A stretch of 64,000 nt of DNA, taken from positions 1 through 64,000 of the forward strand of contig JAFSJJ010000039.1 of assembly GCA_017439345.1 (NCBI GenBank), read 5' to 3'. Both the position numbers and the translations under genes were made by a program. Positions 25,385-34,802 of the stretch are shown piece by piece; the first letter of the stretch is position 1; the number at the start of each line of letters is the position of its first letter. The DNA comes from Synergistaceae bacterium. Lineage in GTDB: Bacteria; Synergistota; Synergistia; Synergistales; Aminobacteriaceae. The notes below the pieces were generated by a model. It did no database searches. It was not told where the DNA came from and saw only the letters and a list, made by a program, of their open reading frames with translations.

Positions 25385-25822
25385 ATGATTCAAGAGAAAA
25401 AAGTTATAGTATTTGTCAGCCATTCATCAGAAGATTATGACGATGTAATGAAATGGGTAAATTTAATCGAAACAAAAGGCTTAAAATGCTGGATCAGTGA
25501 GCGTGATTTATCTGACGATTGTTCTTCATGGCCGAAAGAAATCATGAATGCGCTTTTTAATTCTGATTCGGTGCTGTTGTATCTTACCAGAAGCTCTGCT
25601 GACAGCGGCCAAGTAGAAAACGAAATAAGTAATGCCTCAAACAAAGGTATGAATGTAGTTCCATTAATTGCAGAAGACTTTGAGATACCTGATAGGCTTA
25701 AATATCATATTGGCAAATACGAATTTATTTATTCATATCAACGTGATATAAACGACGTGCTTAATAAAAGTTTGTATAAAAGACTGCTTAAAAATTTTAA
25801 CGCAGAACGTAAAAAATTTTGA
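25385..25822 (+). CDS. TIR-domain protein
   Basis: A 145-residue protein made almost entirely of one TIR domain: beta A with the BB-loop region FVSHSSED (10-17), GLKCWISERDL (32-42), SDSVLLYLTRSS (60-71) and SGQVENEI (74-81). E80 sits where the catalytic NADase glutamate falls in TIR_2 proteins. Bacterial TIR proteins cleave NAD+ or make ADP-ribose signals, often in phage defence. The stop TGA (25820-25822) is followed in the same frame by 15 sense codons and the ATG of the next gene, so the two may once have been a single gene. Base composition looks more A-rich than its neighbours. Confidence 0.88.
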   Translation: MIQEKKVIVFVSHSSEDYDDVMKWVNLIETKGLKCWISERDLSDDCSSWPKEIMNALFNSDSVLLYLTRSSADSGQVENEISNASNKGMNVVPLIAEDFEIPDRLKYHIGKYEFIYSYQRDINDVLNKSLYKRLLKNFNAERKKF

Positions 25823-25867
25823 AGGATTACTACATCAAAAGAATTCACAGCATTTTCTTATAAAGTA

Positions 25868-27106
25868 ATGAAGAAATATTACGGGGAAAATTTCTTTACA
25901 AGCATTAACGGAATTGAGTACCCTGTATTCTGCATTGAAGCTGTTCCGTTCCTCCAATCATCAAAAGCATCGAGTATTAAATACTATGACACTATCTGCG
26001 ATTATAGTGATTCTCACAGAGCCGGTTTTGAAGGTTTTGAAGTTACTGCTCATCAGAATTATAAAAATCAAAAATGGTATCCCGAATACAGCCGCATACT
26101 AGATGGTCGAATACGTTTTCCCAATCGTCCAGGATATATGCTCGATAAAATAATTACAGATAAAAACGGCAGGCTTCTTAAAGTTCTGGTGCACATCGGA
26201 ACATATGCAGAAAATGTATATTCTACTCACGTCCTTGAGTATGAGCTTTATCGTGCCTTCATGGAATATCATGACAAAGATATTGACGAGCCAGATATTT
26301 GGCAGGAACTGAAAGAAAGCATGACTATCCGAAACAGTATGCATAAGAATATAGGCAGTCCTGACGAAAGCGGATATTTTGAACGCATGAGAGCATCTCT
26401 TCTGAACGGAAGCGGCAGAGAAGCTCTGTTAGGTGTTCAAATGCTGGTAATTATCTTTTCTGAACGTAGCAAACGCTATGAAGTAAAGTTAATTGAACGG
26501 TCTAAAATGGTTGCGATAAAACCGGGCATTTATCAGTTCATTCCTTCTGGAGGCTTTGAAATTCTTAATGATTCTGACGATGATGAATATGACGACCTGG
26601 AACTAAAAGAAAATTTATCGCCAGGATGCGCTGTTTTTCGTGAATATCTTGAAGAATTGTTTAATGCTCCTGAGTTTGAAGGCAATGGAACCGGCAGTAT
26701 TGAAGAACGATTATTAAAAGATTCAAGAATAATCACAATCGAAAATATGCTTAAAAACGGCAAGGCTTCTTTTCATTTTTTGGGCAGCGTCATAGAGCTT
26801 GCAGGGCTGAGACATGAATTATCGTTTGCGCTTATTATTCATGACAAAAATTATTCAAAAACTCGGTTCATTGCAAATGATGAGTGCAAAAAAGGAAGAG
26901 TTATTAACATTGGAATAGCTGACTTTAATAACGCAAAAAGTATATGGGATAATCTTCATGCTCCAAGTGCTGCAATGTGGAAAATGTTTACGCACACAAG
27001 ATTATTTAAGAAGCTTGAACATTCTGAAAGGAAAAATACTTCAATACTATCTTTTCTGCATAATGCGTATTTTACAGTTAAAGATAATTTCACAAAGCAC
27101 CGATAA
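25868..27106 (+). CDS. Nudix-like domain protein partnered with the TIR gene
   Basis: A 412-residue protein of no named family. Residues 1-180 are not recognised. From about 190 there is a Nudix-type pattern: the strand LLGVQMLVIIFS, ERSK then PSGGFE (226-231), and the Nudix-box core REYLEELF (258-265) with R, E, E and E present. An acidic insert (234-246) separates PSGGFE from the box. Nudix enzymes include ADP-ribose hydrolases, so it could act on a TIR product, as sensor, effector or off-switch; that is inference. No ribosome binding site precedes the ATG, and the frame is continuous with the TIR gene apart from one TGA. A candidate flagellar promoter overlaps its 3' end. Confidence 0.7.
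   Translation: MKKYYGENFFTSINGIEYPVFCIEAVPFLQSSKASSIKYYDTICDYSDSHRAGFEGFEVTAHQNYKNQKWYPEYSRILDGRIRFPNRPGYMLDKIITDKNGRLLKVLVHIGTYAENVYSTHVLEYELYRAFMEYHDKDIDEPDIWQELKESMTIRNSMHKNIGSPDESGYFERMRASLLNGSGREALLGVQMLVIIFSERSKRYEVKLIERSKMVAIKPGIYQFIPSGGFEILNDSDDDEYDDLELKENLSPGCAVFREYLEELFNAPEFEGNGTGSIEERLLKDSRIITIENMLKNGKASFHFLGSVIELAGLRHELSFALIIHDKNYSKTRFIANDECKKGRVINIGIADFNNAKSIWDNLHAPSAAMWKMFTHTRLFKKLEHSERKNTSILSFLHNAYFTVKDNFTKHR
27079..27106 (+). promoter_or_regulatory. Sigma-28-type promoter ahead of flgM
   Basis: TAAA (27079-27082), 16 bases, then ACCGATAA (27099-27106), close to the flagellar sigma consensus TAAA-N15-GCCGATAA. It overlaps the last codons and stop of the Nudix-like gene, about 66 bp upstream of flgM. 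The flagellin promoter has the same 16-base spacing. Confidence 0.6.
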
Positions 27107-27172
27107 ATAATGCAAATAAAATTTATTTTCAGGATAGATAATTGAATTTTTCAGGGAGGAGAGTGAAACACG

Positions 27173-27466
27173 ATGATAGGGAGAATATCCGGGCAGTATA
27201 ATCTTGATGCAGTAAGCAAGAAGAAATCTAGGCAGAATGTATCTTACACCGGCGGCTTCACAGCAGAGTCAGAGTCAGACAATGCTAATATAAGTTCATT
27301 CGGCTCACTGCTCGCTAAAGTCAATGCAGAAATGAAAAATATTCCGGAAGTCCGCGAAGATGTCGTGTCAGAATTCAGGGGAAAGATCGAATCCGGTACT
27401 TACAATCCCCCTCTTGATAAGCTGGCAAACACTTTAATGATAGCCGGGATTCTTGATATAGAGTAA
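27173..27466 (+). CDS. flgM: Anti-sigma-28 factor FlgM
   Basis: A 97-residue protein whose C-terminal half has the FlgM pattern: VREDVVSEFRGKIESGTYNPPLDKLANTLM, the helix that binds FliA. The N-terminal half is polar and probably disordered, which suits export through the hook-basal body. FlgM holds sigma-28 until the hook is complete and so times late-gene expression. GGGAGGAG lies about 10 bases before the ATG. It is first in the order flgM-flgN-flgK-flgL. Confidence 0.88.
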   Translation: MIGRISGQYNLDAVSKKKSRQNVSYTGGFTAESESDNANISSFGSLLAKVNAEMKNIPEVREDVVSEFRGKIESGTYNPPLDKLANTLMIAGILDIE

Positions 27467-27472
27467 TTAATC

Positions 27473-27928
27473 ATGCGTGCTGAAGTCGAAGAGTTAATTA
27501 ACGCTGTTCTTGACGAGGCTGACTGCATTGATGATTTAATCGAAGTCATCAGGGAGCAGAGAGAAGCTATGCGCGCACGTGATACAGAGTCAGTAAATGA
27601 ACTCATGGACGAAGCAAGAGATATATTTTTCGAGACCCAGACCCATGAAGGCATAAGAAACGACTCGGCAAAGAGACTCGCTGCAAAGTTAAATTGCGAA
27701 CCTTCGGCGGGTTCTATTGCATTGAAACTTGAAAACGATGAACGACCAAAATTTAACGGGGCTGCCGACAGATTAACGCAGTCCATTTTTGTATTAAAAT
27801 CTGAGATGATGATAATTAGCGGCCTCATAGACCAGAACGAAAAATTTTCTGCAATGCTGCTTTCTGAATACCGCAGAATTTCAGGAGGAGAAGCTGCACA
27901 GGCTGGTTCGGCTGAATTCAGGGGGTAA
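27473..27928 (+). CDS. flgN: Flagellar export chaperone FlgN
   Basis: A 151-residue, mostly alpha-helical acidic protein with two long helices at its N-terminus (VEELINAVLDEADCIDDLIEVIREQREAM), as in FlgN, which escorts FlgK and FlgL to the export gate. Its position directly between flgM and flgK (gaps of 6 and 9 bp) makes the assignment firm although sequence identity in the family is low. Confidence 0.82.
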   Translation: MRAEVEELINAVLDEADCIDDLIEVIREQREAMRARDTESVNELMDEARDIFFETQTHEGIRNDSAKRLAAKLNCEPSAGSIALKLENDERPKFNGAADRLTQSIFVLKSEMMIISGLIDQNEKFSAMLLSEYRRISGGEAAQAGSAEFRG

Positions 27929-27937
27929 AGTGTTATT

Positions 27938-30900
27938 ATGAGTAGTACATTCGGAGGAATAGAATTAGGCAAGACTGCATTAAATGCCTTCAGACTGGGA
28001 ATGCAGACAGTAGGGCATAATATCGCAAACATGGGCACTGAAGGTTATTCACGCCAGAGAGTCAATTATGCCACAAATACTCCTATGGACTTGCCTGGTA
28101 TCGGCCAGGTCGGTCAGGGTGTTCACATCAACGACATTGAACGAATCCGCGATGAATTTCTTGATTTCCAGTTCAGAGATACTCAGACTGCATTGGGCTA
28201 CTGGGAGAAGGTCAGCGAGCTTTACGACAGCATTCAGAATTACATTTCAGAGCCTAATTCATCAGGTATAAGAGACGCTATGAACACGTTCTTTACTGAT
28301 TTGCAGACCTTGCAGCAGTCCCCCGAAGATACTTCGACAAGACGCAGCCTTGTTGAGTCAGCACGTTCACTCGGTGATATGATTGCAACCCTAACAGACA
28401 ATTTTCAGACTTATAATAAATCCGTCAACACTGAAATTGAAACCGAAGTCGCAGATATAAACCGAATGCTCTATGACATTGCAGCCTTGAATAAAGAAAT
28501 TGCCAGCGCAGAAGCCCTTGATCAGAACGCTAATGATTTGCGTGACTCTCGTGATTTGATACTTGATAAGCTCTCCAAGAAAATAGATATTACTTATAAT
28601 GAACCCCTTGAAGGCAGTGACGGAGTACCGGGAGAATTTTTCGTTACGCTTAACGGCAGGGCAATAGTTCAGGGTACTCACGTCAGGGAATTAAAGGCTC
28701 ATGCGTTCATCTGGGATAATCAGGTTTATTATGACGTTCAGGTCTCAGAGAATGAATTTGATATAGTCAGCAATCCAAGTGTAGCAGATATTCTTGCGAC
28801 AGGTCCTGAAGGGAATTATTTACTCTCAGTAGATCGCATAGCAAACGGCGTTGAATGGACTACAGGGGGCGGAGATGCACACTGTCTTGAAGTTCGCGGT
28901 GCTGTGAGTTCCTATTTTGCAGGCGGAGTAATTCTTGACTCAGACTCTAATGATATTCCCTACAAGCTGTCATTCAGAGTCCTTGATGATAGCAATACAC
29001 CTTCAATATTGACCGTGAAAATTGACAAGGCAGACGGCGGCGGATGGAATCTCAGGGCAGAAATCAACGGTGAACCTGAGACTCAGACAACGACAGATTC
29101 AGAAGGCAATACAATAGAAGTCCCTGTTGATCCGGTCAACGTGGACGAACTCACAACAGATAATCTTGCAGCATTTATAAACTCTAAGGCAGGAGAACAT
29201 AATATAAATCTCTCTGTTACAGTCAATGAAGACGATAACGGCAATAAAAATCTTACGTTCAAGGCAGGAACTATCAACGAGAATTCACCGGTCGAAATCA
29301 CGGATTATTCAGGAATGTTAGGCACCCTCACGGAGATAAAAGCAGAATTAACGCAAGTCAACATGAGAAGCAGAGTCAACAGCATTGACGAAGCATTGAA
29401 TATATCAGGCTCATTCAGGATTCAAGTCGGGACTCAGGGTACGCGGGTAACGTCAAAGATTTTCACTAAGAATCCCAGCGAAAATTTAGAGCTAGGCGAA
29501 ATTTTGAGTGCAGGTGAAGCAGGCGAGAAGCATACATTCAGAATCGGCGTATCTGATGACCAGGTCGACATAACTGCATCATGGAACGCTTCAACTAGTT
29601 CATGGACATTAAGCAGCGACATAGGGAACTCAGTTACTTATGATGACACTATCAACGTTGAGGAGTTCGCAAAATTTTTATCAGACACTGTAGCAAGAAG
29701 CGCATCTTCAGGCGATAATTCGGAGTTCTCGAAGCTCAGAGTTACCGCAGGGCCTCAGACAGGAACTAAGACGCAATTTTATATAGAGTCAAGCAATAAT
29801 CATTTAATCTCTATTTCTGACGTTACGGGCAATCTAGCAGAACGCATGAACATGGCCAATGATAACCCCGTAATCACGATTAATGTAGAAAGTTCCGACT
29901 CATTGGCGACAATACGCAACAAGATTAACGAGAAGTATCAAGCCGAACTTGGAATAACTCAGCCTGAACAATGGGTACATGCTTCAGTTCATCAGGACAG
30001 CGATCAATCATGGTATTTAACTATTGCAGCGGACGTTGCCGGAGAAGCTCAGAGAATTACTCTCATGGGAGCCGAAGATGGAAATATGCAGGTCTTGCGA
30101 AGACTTGGCCTCACCAAGAACGAAGAAATCACTGTTGACGTAAACGGCACTGAAGAGACCAGCTACAGAGAAGTTACTTATATACCGCCGACAGGAATAG
30201 CTCAGGACGCAGCATTCTCGTTTAATGGAGTTCGTTATCTTTCGAGTGATAATATGTTCAAAGAGGCTCGAAGAATTCCCAATGTCAGCACGGACGGAAG
30301 CTCTAATTACAGTGCATCGGTGTTAAGCGAAGTCAGCGAAGGTATGTGGTTCAACCTCAAGAACGCCGGAATTACTTCAATCACAGTAAAACATCATGTC
30401 AGGGGCGGTTCAGTCAAGGGACTCGAAGAAGTCAGAGACGGACTCTTACCCAACGTTAAGGACGCTTTGAATGAAGTTGCATTCAATCTCGCAAAGAATT
30501 TCAATGCATATCAATATTCAGGCTACGGAATAGCTAACGAGATTAACACAACGGGTACAGCGTTCTTCAAGCCTTTAGCCATGAAATCAGGAGCAGCGAA
30601 ATCACTAGCAGTCAGTGATGAAGTCCAGGCAAATATTTCACTGATAGGGGCAGCAATGGGTCTCAAGGACGAGAACGGCATAGCATCAAGCGGCAAATCC
30701 GGAGGCTCAGGAGACGGGACTAACGCCTCAAGAATGGTAAATCTTAACTGGGACAAAATCGTTGACGGAACTACGACTCTTAGCGGAGTATATGACGCAA
30801 TGCTCACGGAGATAGGCGCAGAAGCAGCTCACGCGAACTTGATGTATAAGACTCAGCAGACAGTTTCGGATCAAATAGACTCTCAGCGTCAGGCAGTCAG

Positions 30901-31036
30901 CGGAGTCAATCTCGATGAAGAACTTGTTGACATAGTTATTCTTAACCGTGCATTCGGAGCTATGGCAAGATACGTTACTGCAATAGATGAAATGCTGAAT
31001 ACTATAATTAACGGATTCGGTTTAGTCGGCCGATAA
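27938..31036 (+). CDS. flgK: Flagellar hook-associated protein FlgK (HAP1), enlarged
   Basis: The hook-filament junction protein, 1,032 residues against about 460-650 in most bacteria. The N-terminal coiled-coil domain is clear (IELGKTALNAFRLGMQTVGHNIANMGTEGYSRQRVNY), as is the C-terminal segment with AHANLMYKTQQTVSDQIDSQRQAVSGVNLDEE and ILNRAFGAMARYVTAIDEML. Between them, about residues 290-830, lies a large beta-rich insert with acidic, Thr/Ser-rich stretches repeating a pattern of the type ITVDVNG...LRNKINEKY. The insert should form an exposed outer domain. It is exported without a cleaved signal. Confidence 0.93.
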   Translation: MSSTFGGIELGKTALNAFRLGMQTVGHNIANMGTEGYSRQRVNYATNTPMDLPGIGQVGQGVHINDIERIRDEFLDFQFRDTQTALGYWEKVSELYDSIQNYISEPNSSGIRDAMNTFFTDLQTLQQSPEDTSTRRSLVESARSLGDMIATLTDNFQTYNKSVNTEIETEVADINRMLYDIAALNKEIASAEALDQNANDLRDSRDLILDKLSKKIDITYNEPLEGSDGVPGEFFVTLNGRAIVQGTHVRELKAHAFIWDNQVYYDVQVSENEFDIVSNPSVADILATGPEGNYLLSVDRIANGVEWTTGGGDAHCLEVRGAVSSYFAGGVILDSDSNDIPYKLSFRVLDDSNTPSILTVKIDKADGGGWNLRAEINGEPETQTTTDSEGNTIEVPVDPVNVDELTTDNLAAFINSKAGEHNINLSVTVNEDDNGNKNLTFKAGTINENSPVEITDYSGMLGTLTEIKAELTQVNMRSRVNSIDEALNISGSFRIQVGTQGTRVTSKIFTKNPSENLELGEILSAGEAGEKHTFRIGVSDDQVDITASWNASTSSWTLSSDIGNSVTYDDTINVEEFAKFLSDTVARSASSGDNSEFSKLRVTAGPQTGTKTQFYIESSNNHLISISDVTGNLAERMNMANDNPVITINVESSDSLATIRNKINEKYQAELGITQPEQWVHASVHQDSDQSWYLTIAADVAGEAQRITLMGAEDGNMQVLRRLGLTKNEEITVDVNGTEETSYREVTYIPPTGIAQDAAFSFNGVRYLSSDNMFKEARRIPNVSTDGSSNYSASVLSEVSEGMWFNLKNAGITSITVKHHVRGGSVKGLEEVRDGLLPNVKDALNEVAFNLAKNFNAYQYSGYGIANEINTTGTAFFKPLAMKSGAAKSLAVSDEVQANISLIGAAMGLKDENGIASSGKSGGSGDGTNASRMVNLNWDKIVDGTTTLSGVYDAMLTEIGAEAAHANLMYKTQQTVSDQIDSQRQAVSGVNLDEELVDIVILNRAFGAMARYVTAIDEMLNTIINGFGLVGR

Positions 31037-31057
31037 AATTTACTAGAACCCGTTAGA

Positions 31058-31110
31058 GAATTTCGCCCTTCTCGGAAAGAGGAAGAAACCGGGGAGGGAA
31101 TTTTTTTATA
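31058..31110 (+). terminator. Possible hairpin between flgK and flgL
   Basis: CCCTTCTCGG and CCGGGGAGGG form an imperfect stem followed by seven T and an AT-rich stretch. It could be a partial terminator or processing hairpin that tunes flgL relative to flgK. AAGGAG precedes the flgL start. Confidence 0.4.
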
Positions 31111-31149
31111 GATATATAGGCACATAACATAATAAAGGAGTAAATAAAA

Positions 31150-34100
31150 ATGTTCAGCCGAATGACAACAGCAACAATGTACGGCAGCCTGTTGAGTTCC
31201 CTGCAAAACAGCATGAGAAATATGCAGGAGTTACAAAAACAGATTGCTACAGGAAATAAATACACGAAACTATCAGATAACCCGACAGCTATATCAAAGG
31301 CTCTGGGAATCGAGTCAGCCCTTGACGCTAACGAGCAGTATCAATACAACACGCAAAATGCTGCAACTATGCTCAAGTATTCGTACTCGGCACTAAATAA
31401 CGTCCTCGATGCAGCTCAGACAATCAGGGGGCTTATCATTCAGGCAGGAGACGGCGCACTTGATGAGAGTCAGCTCAAAGATATAAATGACCAGATCGAA
31501 GCCAACAAGAAAATCATGCTCGACAATCTTAATACACGAGTCGCAGGTCAATATATTTTCGGAGGCACTGACACTTCAACACGGCCATTCACTGAGAACT
31601 CAGACGGCAGCATAAGCTATAACGGCACTGATCAAAGAATTCAATACGCTGTTAATGATAGTCTCTTAGGCGATGTCAGCTTTTCAGGAAGCGATATAGT
31701 TCCGACCGATGAAGACTCTTACTTTATATGCTCTCATTATGTGCCTGCGGACTGGGTATGGCAGGGACGCGAAGAGAAAGTTCAAATTACTGTAGGAAAT
31801 AGAACGCTCTCTGTATTTATCCCTGAAGACTGGAGCGACAACGATTATAATAAAACAAGCACTCAGACGACAAATTACACTGATCACAACGGCTACAGGG
31901 ATCCTAATGAAGTTACGGGCATAACTTTATCTGACTTAGCAAGCATTATTAATAATTCACTTCAGGAACAAGGCGCAAGTTCTCTAGTCAATGCCTATAT
32001 TGAACGCGATGATAATACGGGAATGCAGCAAATGATCATCAAGAGCAATACAGGTGAGAAAATCGGCATAACGGGATGGCCTGATACTGATTATATGCCT
32101 ATGCCTGCAACTGTAACAAGTGAAGATTTAAGCGCAGTGGACTTCACAGCAAATAACGGCGGTCTCAAGGGCGTTATGGGTAATAATAATCTGGTCAGCT
32201 GGAGAGGTTCTGATGATTCAGGAACTCTGACAATCAATGTCGATGATAGAGAATATAATTTTGACTTGACTCAATTCACAACTTCTACGGCTCTTGTTGA
32301 TGCGATTAACTCTCAAATTTCAGGCGAGGGCGATGGGACTCCTTTTGCTTCTCTGACTTCAGGGAATTTATCAGGACGCTTGATTTTGCAGACATCAAGG
32401 GGAGATGTTCGAGTTTCAGGCACTAATAACGCTATGAGTGAATTATTCGGACTGGACGGAGCTTCTACTCTGACGGCGACTTCTTCAACGCTGACAATAA
32501 AGCTCAATGAACAGGACTCAAGCACTGCGAAAATATATATCAATGCCGAAGACTCAGTAGAGACAATTGCAGAGAAAATCAATGCCATTCAGGGAGTCTA
32601 CGCACGAACTACAGCTGACGGAAAAAGAATAGTAATCATTGCTCAAAGGACAGGTGATTTGCCCTCAGACAGACTTCACATTAACGAGGCTGAAGAAGAG
32701 CTTCATTATCCATCACTCACTATTATAGGTTCAGGCGGTGCAGCAGAAATGTTTGACTTTGACGAGAACAACGCGTTAAAAGCAGTCTCACAGCGCAGAA
32801 TAGTAGATCAGAGTCATATCGATATATTCGATTATCTCGGAATGGAAACAGCTATGAAGAGCCGCGAATTTGCTCCTGACGAAAAATTACAGGTTAAGGA
32901 CGGAGAACAGCTTCACTGGAGAGTCATTTCAGGAGGCAAGGCAGCAGATATTAAGCTCAACGCCGGAGAATATACCCTTCAGGACATAGCTGACAGACTC
33001 AAGAATGCGGGTGCAGGATGGCTTGAAGTTACAGTGAGTGAAGACAAAGATGATGATTACGGAACAGGAACTCTTGACTCTGAAGCTATGACTCAAAGAC
33101 TCGTCATGAGGGGCTACAACGGCGAACAGGTTTTATTTATCGACATGAACGAATATAACTATGCTGACAAAATGGGACTCTCGACTGCTCTTAGAACTGA
33201 CGGCTACACTGACTCAAGTGCAGGAACAGGAACTAAATGCGTTAATTTCCCTTCAGCTCCATGCGTTGATGACAATATAGGCATTCCATTAAGAGTCCAA
33301 ATGAACTGCGGAATGTATTACGATGTCAATATCAAGCGCGCCGATGTTGTTGACCCTGAAACAGGCTTCGTAGACCGCAACAAAGTCATGAAAGCAATAG
33401 TTAATTCAGTAAACGCACAAGAAGGCCATGATATTATGGGCTGCACTGTTCATGTAAACAAGTCCGGCCAAGAGATAAAAGACTCTTCAGCGATATATTT
33501 TCTTTCAGGTGAAGCGTTCACTGTAGTTGACATGCCGTTTGATGACCCTGTATGGAACTCGTACTCAGGCGGTATAGCTGCACAAATGGGAATTCACGGC
33601 GGAGTTACTTCTAACTTGCAGAATACTACGATACCTACGAGCGACTCTATGACATTCGGCGAGGCTTACTCAGAGGCAGGCGAAACTTTCAGGGCAGGCA
33701 CTATCAGATTCTCGAATCTCGGCCACTCCGTAGAAATTGACGTTAGCGAGTCAGATACAGTAAAAGACGTTATGGACAGATTACGCACTCAAGCAGGGGA
33801 CTGGCTGTATATTAATTATTATGACCAGCACATGGGCAACACTCAGGACTCGGCAGCTAGGAACTCAGGCGATTATCCGTTAATATCGTTCTCTTCAGTG
33901 GACGGCTCAGCAGTGAATATTCTTGATGTCAAAGGCCACATTGCACAGGACGCTTTGGGAATCTCTACAGGCATTCAGACGAGAGTCAACCCTGACGGCA
34001 CGGGCGAAGGCTACATGTCTGACTCTTACAAATGGGACGTGGAAAATCAATCATTCCCGGCAGATACTCTAACAATCACAGTTGCAGGCTACTCTCACAC

Positions 34101-34785
34101 TATAGACTTGACTGCAATTAGAGACGTTACGGACGACACTGTTATTAAAGGCGATGACTTAGCAGCGTTTATCAGTGCAAGAATGCAGGATTATGACGTA
34201 AAAGCAGAAATCAATCAAGACAACGAGCTAATGATTTGGTCTGAGAGGGGCTATTCAATTAAGATAGACTTTGCAGGCAGTAATGATAACATTTACTTCT
34301 TTGGCGGTGATGACGACAGCAGGACTTACTACAGGGGCGGTTATAATCTTGACGGCGATGCTAATACCAGAGGCATTGACGATACTTTTTACGACTCAGG
34401 CATTCACACCCAGAACGCTACGATAAGAAGCGGTGCTAATACTACCAGACAAAACGGCTTCGGGGTAATCAATGACGTTATTGCAGCAGTCAAAGCAGGA
34501 AACACTGACGCATTGACAGATAAATTGCTGCCTCGAATCGATAACTTTATTAATAATATCTTAACCGTAATGTCAGAGAACGGAGCACTTCAGACACGCT
34601 ACGAGTACAACACTGACAGGCTCATAACTGAGAACGCAATCATGACGGACGAACATGACAAGCTCATAACGATTGACCCTGCGGACGCAATTTCGCAGTT
34701 AATGGTAGCAGATTACATGTATCAAGCTAATCTTGCAATCATTTCACGAATCATTCAGCCGAGTTTATTAGACTTCCTGAGCTAG
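31150..34785 (+). CDS. flgL: Flagellar hook-associated protein FlgL (HAP3), very large
   Basis: The junction protein next to the filament, 1,211 residues where 300-400 is usual. The conserved ends are intact: N-terminal MFSRMTTATMYGSLLSSLQNSMRNMQELQKQIATG with NLNTRVAGQYIFGGTDT near 130-147, and a C-terminal helix domain (FGVINDVIAAVKAGN onwards, ending IISRIIQPSLLDFLS). Some 900 central residues form a beta-rich insert with repeated units of the type FDLTQF.TSTALVDAINSQI and TAKIYINAEDSVETIAEKIN. The insert probably projects from the cell surface. AAGGAG lies about 11 bases before the ATG. A terminator follows. Confidence 0.9.
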   Translation: MFSRMTTATMYGSLLSSLQNSMRNMQELQKQIATGNKYTKLSDNPTAISKALGIESALDANEQYQYNTQNAATMLKYSYSALNNVLDAAQTIRGLIIQAGDGALDESQLKDINDQIEANKKIMLDNLNTRVAGQYIFGGTDTSTRPFTENSDGSISYNGTDQRIQYAVNDSLLGDVSFSGSDIVPTDEDSYFICSHYVPADWVWQGREEKVQITVGNRTLSVFIPEDWSDNDYNKTSTQTTNYTDHNGYRDPNEVTGITLSDLASIINNSLQEQGASSLVNAYIERDDNTGMQQMIIKSNTGEKIGITGWPDTDYMPMPATVTSEDLSAVDFTANNGGLKGVMGNNNLVSWRGSDDSGTLTINVDDREYNFDLTQFTTSTALVDAINSQISGEGDGTPFASLTSGNLSGRLILQTSRGDVRVSGTNNAMSELFGLDGASTLTATSSTLTIKLNEQDSSTAKIYINAEDSVETIAEKINAIQGVYARTTADGKRIVIIAQRTGDLPSDRLHINEAEEELHYPSLTIIGSGGAAEMFDFDENNALKAVSQRRIVDQSHIDIFDYLGMETAMKSREFAPDEKLQVKDGEQLHWRVISGGKAADIKLNAGEYTLQDIADRLKNAGAGWLEVTVSEDKDDDYGTGTLDSEAMTQRLVMRGYNGEQVLFIDMNEYNYADKMGLSTALRTDGYTDSSAGTGTKCVNFPSAPCVDDNIGIPLRVQMNCGMYYDVNIKRADVVDPETGFVDRNKVMKAIVNSVNAQEGHDIMGCTVHVNKSGQEIKDSSAIYFLSGEAFTVVDMPFDDPVWNSYSGGIAAQMGIHGGVTSNLQNTTIPTSDSMTFGEAYSEAGETFRAGTIRFSNLGHSVEIDVSESDTVKDVMDRLRTQAGDWLYINYYDQHMGNTQDSAARNSGDYPLISFSSVDGSAVNILDVKGHIAQDALGISTGIQTRVNPDGTGEGYMSDSYKWDVENQSFPADTLTITVAGYSHTIDLTAIRDVTDDTVIKGDDLAAFISARMQDYDVKAEINQDNELMIWSERGYSIKIDFAGSNDNIYFFGGDDDSRTYYRGGYNLDGDANTRGIDDTFYDSGIHTQNATIRSGANTTRQNGFGVINDVIAAVKAGNTDALTDKLLPRIDNFINNILTVMSENGALQTRYEYNTDRLITENAIMTDEHDKLITIDPADAISQLMVADYMYQANLAIISRIIQPSLLDFLS

Positions 34786-34802
34786 AAATTATTTATCTCT
34801 TT

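Noticed and set aside
25820-25822. TGA as selenocysteine or read-through codon in a TIR-Nudix fusion
   Set aside because: No SECIS-like hairpin is visible directly after the codon, and the residue falls in an unconserved linker. TGA is used as an ordinary stop elsewhere (for example 18062-18064). Nonsense split or gene fission is simpler.
27400-28038. Antisense 212-residue open frame opposite flgN and the start of flgK
   Set aside because: It runs against clear flgN and flgK coding frames, has Ser/Ala-rich low-complexity content and no ribosome binding site.
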